Below, in pieces: positions 25,312 to 33,782 of a DNA stretch of 64,000 nucleotides (positions are counted from its first letter, which is position 1; every line of letters begins with the position of its first letter). Under the pieces are notes generated by a model. The model was not told the DNA's origin. It worked only from the letters and a program-made list of their open reading frames with translations, and did not search any database. Made by a program: the position numbers and the translations under genes. This stretch comes from Actinomadura madurae (lineage in GTDB: Bacteria > Actinomycetota > Actinomycetes > Streptosporangiales > Streptosporangiaceae), in NCBI RefSeq assembly GCF_900115095.1, contig NZ_FOVH01000004.1, positions 352,127 to 416,126 on the forward strand. The letters run 5' to 3'.

Positions 25312-26669
25312 GGGACGTCGCTTTCCGTCGTGGTGGGATGGCCGCCTCTTGCCGGTACAGAAAGCCCGAGGTCCGGAGAGACCGGGCGGCTGCGCGGCGC
25401 AGCGGGAGATGCGGTGTTCTCGCGATCAAGCCCTCCGGCGCCGCGAGTGATGCCTTGCGGGGGTCGGATCCGGTGCGCCGCCAGCAGGATCCCGATTGAC
25501 AGCACCGCGGCCATCGCGAGCAGGCCGTTGAAGCCCCAGAGCGCCATGAGCGGCCCTGCGACCGCGGCCGCGGCCGCGGCCATGACCGTCATGGCGGTGT
25601 CGGCGGCGCCTTGGACGCGGGTGTCGCCCATCGAGCAGGCGGCGATGTGCGATGAGGCCGCCACGGTGCACACCGACCAGCCGAGGCCGACCAGGAAAAG
25701 GCCGAGTCCATGCGTGAACGGGCTCTGCCCGAACCAGCCGATCAGCACCACGAGTGAGACCAGCAGCACGGCCCCTCCCACGACCAGTGCCGTTGGCACT
25801 CCGGCTCTGTCGGACAGGGCGCCGGACAGGGGGGCGAACGCGTACATTCCGAGGAAGTGGACTGAGAGGGCGGCGCCTATGGCGGTATGGGCGGCGCCTT
25901 GGTGGTGCATTTCCAGCGGCGTCATCACCATGACGGCCACCATGGTGGCGTTGGCGAGCATCAGTGCTGCGATACCCGGGCCGAGTGGAGAGGCGTGACG
26001 CCGAGGTCGCACCTGGTGGCGTTCGGCTCGGTGGCCGGCCGTCCGACCCAAGGTTCGGGCGACGATCAGTGGGTCGGGTCGAAGCAGGCTGAAGATCACC
26101 AGTGCCGCGATGAGTGCGCCGGTCATGTCGACCAGCAGCGGCCCCGCCAGCGGGTGCAGGCCGAGCCGTGCGGACACGGCCCGGGCCGGGCCGACCATCA
26201 GGGGCCCCAGCACCGCACCCACCGTGGCGACCCACACCACCATCGACAGCGTGGTGGCGCGGCGGCCCTCCGGGGCGAGGTCGGTGACCGCGTACCGGCA
26301 ACTGTTCGTCGACGCCGATGACGCACCGAGCGCGCCCATGCCGGCGATCAGGAGAGTGAAGCTCCCGGTGGTCGCGGCCACGACACACGTTCCTGCGCCG
26401 ATGGCGCCGATCAGGTAGCCGGCAGCCAGTCCACCGCGCCTGCCCTTCCTGTTCATCAATGTCGCCAGCAGGTAGGAGGCCGCCCCGGCACCCAGGATCA
26501 GGGTCGCCTGAGCCAGGCCGGCGGCGCCGGAGGAGCCGGCCAGCTCGGCCGCCAGTATCCCGCTCACGGCGAAGGTGAGCGCGACCGCGATGCTGCCGAC
26601 GACCTGGCTCACCATGAGGAGGATCAGGGTTCTCCTCTGCACCCTTCGGATGTCGAACGAGAGCGTCAT
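25308..26669 (-). CDS. MFS transporter
   Basis: 453 residues starting at ATG 26669, preceded by AAGGGAC; an upstream in-frame ATG adds 18 unlikely residues. Eleven to twelve hydrophobic segments can be followed, e.g. LILLMVSQVVGSIAVALTFA, LLIAGMGALGASSASTNSC, AALMLANATMVAVMVMTPLE, and GLFLVGLGWSVCTVAASSHI. Loop 2-3 has the basic MNRKGRRGG motif typical of MFS. Likely a drug or metabolite exporter. Translationally coupled to the hydrolase that follows. Confidence 0.87.
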   Translation of the reverse strand: MTLSFDIRRVQRRTLILLMVSQVVGSIAVALTFAVSGILAAELAGSSGAAGLAQATLILGAGAASYLLATLMNRKGRRGGLAAGYLIGAIGAGTCVVAATTGSFTLLIAGMGALGASSASTNSCRYAVTDLAPEGRRATTLSMVVWVATVGAVLGPLMVGPARAVSARLGLHPLAGPLLVDMTGALIAALVIFSLLRPDPLIVARTLGRTAGHRAERHQVRPRRHASPLGPGIAALMLANATMVAVMVMTPLEMHHQGAAHTAIGAALSVHFLGMYAFAPLSGALSDRAGVPTALVVGGAVLLVSLVVLIGWFGQSPFTHGLGLFLVGLGWSVCTVAASSHIAACSMGDTRVQGAADTAMTVMAAAAAAVAGPLMALWGFNGLLAMAAVLSIGILLAAHRIRPPQGITRGAGGLDRENTASPAAPRSRPVSPDLGLSVPARGGHPTTTESDVP

Positions 26670-26756
26670 GACGGTCCCTTTCGGGGCAGGTGGAGCGAGG
26701 GTTGATGCGGGTGCTGGTGTCATTGACTCGCGTGGCGCGGTGCGGCCGGACCGTCG

Positions 26757-27125
26757 TCAGGCAGCGGGTTCCTCCTGGAGGGCGCGTACCTCGATCCTGC
26801 TTCCCAGCGCCCGCGAGACCTGCTTGGTCCATTCGATCGCGACGTCGTCATTCTCGGCCTCGATGATCCAGAAGCCACCGAGGTGCTCATCGGCCTCGAC
26901 GAACGGGCCTGGTGTGAGTACGGGGCTGTCACCGGAGTAGTCCACCGTGGTCGCGTTCGACGGCGGGTGCAGGCCTCCAGCGGACACGAACGCGCCCGCC
27001 TCCTGAAGGGCGGTGTTGAACGCACCGACCGCGGCCGTCATCCCCTGAAGCTCCGCGGAGTCCATGCCCTCCATCGTCGGCTCCTCGGCGGAGTCGTGGG
27101 GGAGGCTCAGAAAGTACTTCGTCAT
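26757..27125 (-). CDS. YCII-related domain protein
   Basis: 122 residues. Contains the DGPF-type YCII pattern: AGGLHPPSNATTV, PVLTPGPFVEADEHLGGFWI and ENDDVAIEWTKQVSRALGSR, with IEVRALQE at the end. Such proteins form small ferredoxin-like dimers; some are regulators or lactone isomerase relatives, and actinobacterial ones often travel with ECF sigma or LuxR genes. Here the LAL regulator gene lies immediately upstream on the same strand. Confidence 0.85.
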   Translation of the reverse strand: MTKYFLSLPHDSAEEPTMEGMDSAELQGMTAAVGAFNTALQEAGAFVSAGGLHPPSNATTVDYSGDSPVLTPGPFVEADEHLGGFWIIEAENDDVAIEWTKQVSRALGSRIEVRALQEEPAA

Positions 27126-27281
27126 TGTCGTCCCCTCGTCGTGGGCGTTGCTCTCGATGGTCGTTCTGGGACAGATTCGAGCGCTGTCTGAACGCTGGAA
27201 ACGCTAGGCGGGGGCTCCGCGGTGACGCATCGGTCATCGTGACCGGTGTCCGGGAAACCGGTGACTGGCGCCGGTCGCCGG

Positions 27282-30008
27282 CTAGACGAGGTCGGCCAGT
27301 TCGGCGCGACCGGTGACGCCTAGTTTCGGGTACGCCTTGTAGAGGTGGTGGCCGACGGTCCGTGGGCTCAGGAAGAGCTGTGCGGCGATCTCCTTGTTCG
27401 TGCGACCGGCGGCGGCCAGCCTGACGACCTGCAGCTCTTGCGGGGTCAACAGGGTGAGCGGGCCGCTGCGCGGAGGCTCATCGTCCCGCTCGCCGAAGGC
27501 GGCCAGTTCGCCGCGCGCGCGCTCGGCCCAGAGCCTCGCGCCGAGGCGGTCGAACGCGGACACCGCAGCCGCTAGATGGGCGCGGGCCTCGGTCCGGCGG
27601 CGCCGGCGGCGCAGCCACTCGCCGTAGACAAGCTGGGTACGGGCGCGCTCATAGGGGCCGCCGTGCCGTTCGTGGAACCGCAGCGCCTCGGCGTACTGCG
27701 CGTCAGCGTCGCCGTCATCGGCCAGCAAGGCCCGGCAGCGTAGTGCGAGCCCGGTGGCCACCGGGCGGTCGACGTGCTCAGCCCAGTGCAGGAACGTTGC
27801 CAGTGGTCCGTGGGCGCGATCCGGCCGGCCGCTTCGCACGGCCGCTTCCACCAGATCCGGCACCGCCCGGATCAGGAGGTCGCGGCTCGCAGGCCCCCGG
27901 GACACTTGCTCCAGCCTGTCCAAGGCCTCCCCGAACCGCCGGGCGGAAAGATCGAGCATGCCGAGCCCCCAGGCCGCGATCTCGGCGTTGACCCGATGCC
28001 GGGCTCGGGCTCGCGGGAGCACGTCGTCGGCAAGAGATCGACAGCGTGCCGCGTCACCCGACACGGCGTGTAACCACACCTCCACCGATCGGTGTGCCAG
28101 GCTCTCGGTCGTGTTCCCGAGTTCGTCGCTCACGGACGCGCCTTCCGCCACGCACGCGCGGGCGTCCGCGAATTCGCCGCGGAACAGCCGCGCCACGGCG
28201 AGCACGTTCAGGGTGTACGGGACCCACCCCAGCGCCCCGGTGGCCCGCACCTCGGCCAGCATGTCCTCGGTCCCGGCGATGACGCCGTCGTCGTCCGCGA
28301 TCATGAGCCCGCCGAACCCGGCCGTGATGCGACGCATCAGGTCGTTCCCGCCGCCGCGGGTGGCGGTGTGGAGATCGCGCATCGGGCCGAGGGCCAGCTC
28401 CGGGCGTCCGGCGAAGAGCTCCGCCCACCCGGCAAGGGCGGCGACGACAGGTGCCCACCGCTCCGGCGGGGTGAACCCGCGCATCAGATCCGCCGCACGC
28501 TGCAGGAGGTCGTGCGCCGCTCCGTGCCGGGCGGCGTGCGCGGCCTCGAAGAGCGTGAGCGCGGCGCGCTCCGGATCGATGTCGCGCATGAACGCGGCGG
28601 CCTCGATCGTCAGCTCCGCATCGGCCCGCGGCGAGGTTCGTTCGTACTCCACGGCGCCACGGGTGTAGATGGCGTCGGCCCGGATGCCGGGGTCGGTGGT
28701 GAGCGAGAGCGCTTCGGCCGCCAGCCGGGCGGCGCGGTCGGCCTTGCCGGCGTCGAACGCGGCGTGGCTGGCCCGGGCGATACGCCGGGCCTTCAGTTCC
28801 CGGTCGGCGCTGAGCCGGCCGGCGCGTTCGTAGGCGGCGGACACCGCCATCGCGCCGCCTCGGTGCCAGGCCCGCTCCGCCGCGCGTTCGAGTTCGGCCG
28901 CCACCGCCTCGTCGGGGGCGGTGGTGGCGGCGGCGAGGTGCCAGGCCCGGCGGTCGGCATCGGCGTCCGCGCGCAGCGCCTCGGCGTACGCGCGATGTAC
29001 CTCGATCCGCCGGTGCAGCGGCGCGTCCTGGAAGGCGGCCGCCCGCACCAGGGGGTGGCGGAACGTTATCCGGCTGTCGATCCAGACCAGCCGTTCGCGT
29101 TCGGCGGGCGCCAGGTCGCCGGGGGTGCCGCCGAGGGATTCGATCACGCGCAGGATCGTCGCCAGGGGCGCCGCGGTGTCGGCTGCCACCACCAGAAGGG
29201 CGCGCTGGGTGGGATCGGGAAGTTCCACGATCTGGCGGCGGAACGCCTCCTGCACGCGGCGGGTCACCGGCAGCGGGCGGACCTGCTCGGCCGGATCGGA
29301 CTCGTCGGCATCGCGAGCCGCGAGCCGCGACGACCCGAGCTCAATGATCGCCAGGGGATTGCCGCCGGACTCCGCGAGGACCCGGGTCCGCACCGGTTCG
29401 ATGAGGTCCGGTGCGTGGTCGTCGAGCAGCCGGGCGGCATCGGATGCGGCGAGGCCGGCCAGATCAATGACCTCGACGCCTGAGATCTCGAACGGCACGA
29501 ATGTCTCGCGCACCGCGAACAGCACCGCGATCGGGTCGGCCACGAAGCGGCGGGCCGCGAACAACAGCGCCTCCACGGAACCCTGGTCGAGCCATTGCAG
29601 GTCGTCGACCACGCACAGCAGCGGGGCGTCCTCGGCCAGATCGGCGAGCAACGACAGGGCGCCGGCGGAGATCAGGAACCGGTTGGCCTCGTCCCCCTCG
29701 GCCAGGCCGAAGGCGCAACGCAGTGCCGTGGCCTGGGGGACGGGGAGGGCGTCCAAGCGATCCAAGTGAGGAAACAAGAGCTGGTGCAGGCCGCCGTACG
29801 CCAGCTCGGAGTCGGACTCGACCCCTGCCGCGCGGACCACGTGCATGCCGCCTCCGGCTTCGGCGATCGACACAGCGTGGTCGAGAAGGACCGATTTCCC
29901 GATTCCGGCTGCGCCCCGCAGCCCCAGCGCACCGCTGCGTCCGTCGCGCGCATCTGCCAGCAGGCGTCGAATGCGGGTTTGCTCGACGTCCCTTCCCACC
30001 AGCGACAT
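27282..30008 (-). CDS. LuxR-family (LAL-type) transcriptional regulator with AAA ATPase
   Basis: 908 residues, usual LAL size. Walker A LRGAAGIGKS (Lys38), Walker B LLCVVDDLQWLD, then a long helical repeat region and a C-terminal LuxR helix-turn-helix with LTPQELQVVRLAAAGRTNKE and LFLSPRTVGHHLYKAYPKLG. Cytoplasmic activator thought to respond to a small ligand in the repeat region. Placed upstream of the YCII, MFS, hydrolase and aldehyde oxidoreductase genes on the same strand, which it may control, and divergent from the catabolic cluster at 30310. Confidence 0.9.
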   Translation of the reverse strand: MSLVGRDVEQTRIRRLLADARDGRSGALGLRGAAGIGKSVLLDHAVSIAEAGGGMHVVRAAGVESDSELAYGGLHQLLFPHLDRLDALPVPQATALRCAFGLAEGDEANRFLISAGALSLLADLAEDAPLLCVVDDLQWLDQGSVEALLFAARRFVADPIAVLFAVRETFVPFEISGVEVIDLAGLAASDAARLLDDHAPDLIEPVRTRVLAESGGNPLAIIELGSSRLAARDADESDPAEQVRPLPVTRRVQEAFRRQIVELPDPTQRALLVVAADTAAPLATILRVIESLGGTPGDLAPAERERLVWIDSRITFRHPLVRAAAFQDAPLHRRIEVHRAYAEALRADADADRRAWHLAAATTAPDEAVAAELERAAERAWHRGGAMAVSAAYERAGRLSADRELKARRIARASHAAFDAGKADRAARLAAEALSLTTDPGIRADAIYTRGAVEYERTSPRADAELTIEAAAFMRDIDPERAALTLFEAAHAARHGAAHDLLQRAADLMRGFTPPERWAPVVAALAGWAELFAGRPELALGPMRDLHTATRGGGNDLMRRITAGFGGLMIADDDGVIAGTEDMLAEVRATGALGWVPYTLNVLAVARLFRGEFADARACVAEGASVSDELGNTTESLAHRSVEVWLHAVSGDAARCRSLADDVLPRARARHRVNAEIAAWGLGMLDLSARRFGEALDRLEQVSRGPASRDLLIRAVPDLVEAAVRSGRPDRAHGPLATFLHWAEHVDRPVATGLALRCRALLADDGDADAQYAEALRFHERHGGPYERARTQLVYGEWLRRRRRRTEARAHLAAAVSAFDRLGARLWAERARGELAAFGERDDEPPRSGPLTLLTPQELQVVRLAAAGRTNKEIAAQLFLSPRTVGHHLYKAYPKLGVTGRAELADLV

Positions 30009-30220
30009 GCGGCCACCCTAACCAGGCCAGTACAGCGACCTTGGTGTCGCCGGTGATGTCGGCTCCGCCCGACATCTGTCCAATAAGGAGCTCCGGGGCG
30101 GCGGGCGGCGGAGCCGGCCTTCCGGCACCGCAACGTCCAGGCCCGCGGATCCGACGCGAGCCGGCCGCACGGATGCGATGCGGCGCGGCCCGCGGTGGTG
30201 GGGCCGGTGGACGACGTGCA

Positions 30221-30249
30221 TTGACGGCCTGCGACCGCGTGCCTATTCT
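30221..30249 (+). promoter_or_regulatory. Sigma-70-type promoter of the aldehyde dehydrogenase cluster
   Basis: TTGACG (30221-30226), 17-base spacer, TATTCT (30244-30249). Transcription would start near 30256, exactly at the first operator-like palindrome, a layout expected for repression. Confidence 0.65.
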
Positions 30250-30256
30250 GGCACTC

Positions 30257-30288
30257 CATTCAGTGAATGAGGATTTCATTCAGTGTAA
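30257..30288 (+). promoter_or_regulatory. Tandem operator, probably for the IclR regulator
   Basis: CATTCAGTGAATG (30257-30269) is a perfect palindrome; TTTCATTCAGTGTAA (30274-30288) is a near-palindrome of the form TTTCA-N5-TGAAA. CATTCAGTG is repeated at a 20-base interval, two helical turns. The same word, inverted, occurs at 36504-36518 upstream of the permease gene of this cluster. Confidence 0.6.
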
Positions 30289-30309
30289 TCCAAGCGAGAG
30301 GATCGCGGA

Positions 30310-31746
30310 ATGAGCATCGTCGATGTGGGCCTCGCCGAAGCCGCCGGCACCTGGCATCGAGCCACGAGCGACCTGACCGACCCCGTCGTCAACCCGGCCT
30401 CGAACGCTCAGCTCGCCGAGATCCCCCGCAGTTCGGCAGAGGACGTGAACCGCATGGTCGAGGCGGCGGCCGCGGCGTTCCCGGGCTGGGCCCGCACGAC
30501 GCCGGGCGAGCGGGCCCGCGCGCTGCTGCGGATCGCCGACGACCTCGAGCGGGACGCGGCCGGGTTCGCCCTGCTGGAGTCGCGCAACGTCGGGAAGCCG
30601 ATGGCGCTGGCGGAGGAGGAGGTGGAGATGATCGTCGATCATCTCCGGTTCTTCGCCGGGGCCGCGCGGCTGCTGGAGGGGCGCGCCGCGGGCGAGTACA
30701 TGTCCGGGCACACGAGCTTCCTGCGCCGCGACCCGCTGGGCGTCATCGGGTCGGTCGCGCCGTGGAACTACCCGCTGCTCATGGCGATCTGGAAGATCTG
30801 CCCGGCGCTGATGACCGGCAACACCCTCGTGCTCAAGCCTTCGGAGCACACCCCGCTGACCGCGCTCCGGTTCGCCCAGCTGGCGGCCGAGCACCTGCCG
30901 CCGGGCGTGCTCGGCATCGTGACCGGCGACGGTTCGGTCGGGGCCCGGCTGGTCGACCACGACCTGGTGCGGATGTCCTCGCTCACCGGGTCCACCCGTA
31001 CCGGCAGGCGGCTGCTGCACGCCTCTGCTGACAGCAACCTCAAGCGGTTGCACCTGGAGCTGGGCGGCAAGGCGCCCGTGCTGGTGTTCCCCGACGCCGA
31101 CGTGGACCTGGCCGTCTCGAAGATCGCCGAGGGCGCCTTCTGCAACTCCGGCCAGGACTGCATGGCGGCCTCGCGGCTGTACCTCCACGAGTCCGTGCAC
31201 GACGAGGTCGTCGCCGGGCTCACCGCCGAGATGAACGCGCTCGTCGTCGGCGACCCGGCGGACGAGGCGACCACCATGGGCCCGGTCATCACGGCCGCGC
31301 ACCAGGAGCGGGTCGAGGGCTTCGTGCGGCGTGCCGGGGAGACCGGCCACATCGACCTGGTCCGGAGCGGACGCCCGGACACCGGATCCTTCGTCGCGCC
31401 CACGCTGCTCCTGGGGGCGCGGCAGCGGGACGAGGCCGTCCAGGAGGAGATCTTCGGCCCCGTCGTCACGATCACGAGGTTCGGCGACGGGGACGACGTG
31501 GCCGCGCTGGCCAACGACATCAAGTACGGCCTCGCCGCGTCGGTGTTCACCTCGGACGTCGCCCGCGCGCTCCGGCTCTCGCGCGACCTGCAGTTCGGCA
31601 CCGTCTGGATCAACGACCACCTGCCGGTGGTCCCGGAGATGCCGCACGGCGGGTTCAAGGAGTCGGGGCACGGCAACGACATGTCGATCTACTCGCTCGA
31701 CGAGTACACCGAGCTCAAGCACGTCATGGTCAACCTGGGCGAGTGA
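30310..31746 (+). CDS. Aldehyde dehydrogenase (aminobutyraldehyde dehydrogenase-like)
   Basis: 478 residues, full length. NAD-binding and catalytic motifs: APWNYPLLMAIWKICPALMT, GNTLVLKPSEHTPLTAL, LTGSTRTGRR, LELGGKAPVLVF (general base Glu) and AFCNSGQDCMAASRLY (catalytic Cys after GQD). The last motif, with Asp before the Cys, is typical of the gamma-aminobutyraldehyde/betaine-aldehyde group. Oxidises an aldehyde to its acid with NAD(P)+. ATG 30310 follows GAGAGGATCGCGGA. First gene of the rightward cluster, right after the operators. Confidence 0.9.
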   Translation: MSIVDVGLAEAAGTWHRATSDLTDPVVNPASNAQLAEIPRSSAEDVNRMVEAAAAAFPGWARTTPGERARALLRIADDLERDAAGFALLESRNVGKPMALAEEEVEMIVDHLRFFAGAARLLEGRAAGEYMSGHTSFLRRDPLGVIGSVAPWNYPLLMAIWKICPALMTGNTLVLKPSEHTPLTALRFAQLAAEHLPPGVLGIVTGDGSVGARLVDHDLVRMSSLTGSTRTGRRLLHASADSNLKRLHLELGGKAPVLVFPDADVDLAVSKIAEGAFCNSGQDCMAASRLYLHESVHDEVVAGLTAEMNALVVGDPADEATTMGPVITAAHQERVEGFVRRAGETGHIDLVRSGRPDTGSFVAPTLLLGARQRDEAVQEEIFGPVVTITRFGDGDDVAALANDIKYGLAASVFTSDVARALRLSRDLQFGTVWINDHLPVVPEMPHGGFKESGHGNDMSIYSLDEYTELKHVMVNLGE

Positions 31747-31750
31747 TGAC

Positions 31751-32068
31751 ATGACCGTCTTCGCCATCAACACCTTCCGCCTCCGCCGGGGCGTCGACGT
31801 CCAGGAGTTCGCGCGGTTCTCCGCCGACCTCGACCGTCCGACCTGCCTCGCTCACGACGTCGTCGAACGATTCGAGGTGTTCCTCGAAACCGGCGAGCCG
31901 CCGCGCGTCGTCGAGGTGATGGGGGTGCGCGACTGGGCCGAATGGGAGTCGCTGCGCGACACCCATCCCTCGTTCGAGCCCGTGCTCGCCCGGTTCTCCG
32001 AGCTCGTGGACACCGAGAGCGTGAGCACACACCTGACCATGACCCTCGATGACGTACGAAAAGGCTGA
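31751..32068 (+). CDS. RedY/HapK-like dimeric alpha-beta barrel protein
   Basis: 105 residues starting four bases after the dehydrogenase stop. Sequence FAINTFRLRRGVDVQEFARF, RPTCLAHDVVERFEVFLE, VVEVMGVRDWAEWESLR and FEPVLARFSELVD has the length and strand-helix rhythm of small ferredoxin-like barrels and resembles the RedY-like family by eye. These are cofactor-free isomerase/monooxygenase-type folds; function here unknown, presumably acts on an intermediate of the cluster pathway. Confidence 0.65.
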   Translation: MTVFAINTFRLRRGVDVQEFARFSADLDRPTCLAHDVVERFEVFLETGEPPRVVEVMGVRDWAEWESLRDTHPSFEPVLARFSELVDTESVSTHLTMTLDDVRKG

Positions 32069-32072
32069 GGAA

Positions 32073-33782
32073 ATGGCCGAAAGCTATGACGCCGTCGTGA
32101 TCGGCGCCGGCCACAACGGGCTCGTCGCCGCCAATTACCTGGCGCGCGCCGGACGCAGGGTGCTGGTGCTCGAAGCGCGGGACGTCGTCGGCGGCGCCTG
32201 CGTCACCGAGGAGCTCATCCCCGGTTCGCGCTGGTCGTCGTGCGCGTTCATCGCCGGGCTGCTGCGGCCCGAGATCATCGAGGAGCTGGAGCTGGAGCGG
32301 TTCGGCCTGGAGCTCTACCAGGGCGAGGCGCTGTCGTTCTGCCTCTTCCCCGACGGCGAGCACGTGTTCATGTGGCCCGACATGGACCGCACGCTGCGCG
32401 AGTTCGAGCGCCTCAACAAGGGCGACGCGAAGCGGTTCGTCGAATTCGGGCTCCGGATGCAGAAGTTCGCCGGCTTCGTGGTGCCGTGGCTGCTCGAATC
32501 GCCGCCCGCGCGTTCCGAAGTGCTCGCGGCCTTCGAGAAGGCGGGCGAGCAGGAGTTGTTCGACGAGTTCACCCTTCTGTCGGTCAGGGATCTGCTGGAC
32601 CGCTATTTCGAGGACGAGCGGATCAAGAGCTTCCTGACCTTCTTCGGCATGGTGTCGATCTGGGGCGGCCCGTCGACGCCGGGCACCAGCTACGTGTGGG
32701 GCCACCACTCGTGGGGCGAGTTCCAGGGGCGCTTCGGCCAGTTCGGCATGGTGCGCGGCGGGATGGGCGGCATCTCCGCCGCGCTCGCCGCCGCCGCGCG
32801 CCATCACGGGGCGGAGATCAGGCTGGGCGCGCCGGTCGACACCGTGGTCGTCGAGCGCGGCCGGGCGGTCGGCGTCCGGCTCGCGTCCGGCGAGGTCATC
32901 GAGGCGGGGCAGGTGCTGTCCAACGCCGATCCGCAGCGTTCGCTGCTCACCCTCCTGCCGGACAAGCACCTCGACCCCGGACTGCGCACGCAGATCGAGA
33001 ACCTGGACAGCAAGGGATCGATGGCGCGGATCCACCTGTTGATCGACGAGCTGCCGCAGTACCTCGGGTTCGACTCGGCGGAGCCGGGGCCGCAGCACCA
33101 CGGGCACCAACTGCTCGGCGCGTCCCGCGAGCTGTTCGAGGCCGCCGCGGTGGCCCAGCGGCAGGGCACCTTCCCCGAGCACTACGTGATCGAGGCGGTC
33201 ATCCAGAGCGTCACCGACCCGGGCCTGGCCCCGCCCGGGAAGCACACGATGACGCTCGGCGTCCAGCAGCTGTCGTTCGAGCTCGCGGGCACGACCTGGG
33301 ACGAGGTCAAGGAGTCCTGGGCCGACGCCGTGCTGGAGGACCTGTTCGCCTACGCGCCCAACCTGCGCGGCCACATCCTCGACCGGGTCGTGATCACGCC
33401 ACAGGACCTGGAACGCGAGTACCTGATCACGGGCGGGAACATCTTCCACGGCGGCATGCTGCTCGACCAGCTGTTCAGCAGCAGGCCGCTGGACGCGCTC
33501 AAGGACTACCGGACTCCGGTGGAGAACTACTACCTCTGCGGCGCGGGGACGCATCCCGGCGGCGGCGTCATGGGGGCCAGCGGGCACAACGCCGCCTCGG
33601 CGGCGCTCGCCGACCTCGGCGTCGCGCGGGCGGCGGCACGCCGCAGGCGCGGGAAACGGCCCCATGAGAACGTGCTCGACCGGATCACCGCGACCCGCGC
33701 GGGACGCGCGCTGAGCTACCAGGTCGCCCGCCAGCCGCTGCTGCGGAAGATCACCCGCGCGGCCGCCAGGACGCGGCGATGA
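32073..33782 (+). CDS. FAD-dependent phytoene-desaturase-like oxidoreductase (PYROXD2-type)
   Basis: 569 residues from ATG 32073 (AGGCTGAGG upstream); an ATG at 32049 overlapping the previous gene is an alternative. N-terminal dinucleotide fold YDAVVIGAGHNGLVAANYLA, EARDVVGGACVTEE, and at the C-terminus YYLCGAGTHPGGGVMGASGH, the FAD-closing motif of the carotenoid-desaturase/PYROXD2 superfamily. The middle (TPGTSYVWGHHSWGEFQGRF, FGMVRGGMGGISAAL) matches bacterial PYROXD2 homologues. Probably a desaturase or amine/alcohol oxidase of unknown substrate. Its stop overlaps the next start (ATGA). Confidence 0.85.
   Translation: MAESYDAVVIGAGHNGLVAANYLARAGRRVLVLEARDVVGGACVTEELIPGSRWSSCAFIAGLLRPEIIEELELERFGLELYQGEALSFCLFPDGEHVFMWPDMDRTLREFERLNKGDAKRFVEFGLRMQKFAGFVVPWLLESPPARSEVLAAFEKAGEQELFDEFTLLSVRDLLDRYFEDERIKSFLTFFGMVSIWGGPSTPGTSYVWGHHSWGEFQGRFGQFGMVRGGMGGISAALAAAARHHGAEIRLGAPVDTVVVERGRAVGVRLASGEVIEAGQVLSNADPQRSLLTLLPDKHLDPGLRTQIENLDSKGSMARIHLLIDELPQYLGFDSAEPGPQHHGHQLLGASRELFEAAAVAQRQGTFPEHYVIEAVIQSVTDPGLAPPGKHTMTLGVQQLSFELAGTTWDEVKESWADAVLEDLFAYAPNLRGHILDRVVITPQDLEREYLITGGNIFHGGMLLDQLFSSRPLDALKDYRTPVENYYLCGAGTHPGGGVMGASGHNAASAALADLGVARAAARRRRGKRPHENVLDRITATRAGRALSYQVARQPLLRKITRAAARTRR

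Larger units (their letters stand above)
30009..30309. other. Divergent intergenic region between LAL regulator and aldehyde dehydrogenase genes
   Basis: No gene. The left two thirds are GC-rich without clear signals; the right end (30221-30288) holds a strong promoter and two operator-like repeats for the rightward catabolic cluster, listed separately. No obvious ribosome site precedes the regulator ATG at 30008. Confidence 0.5.
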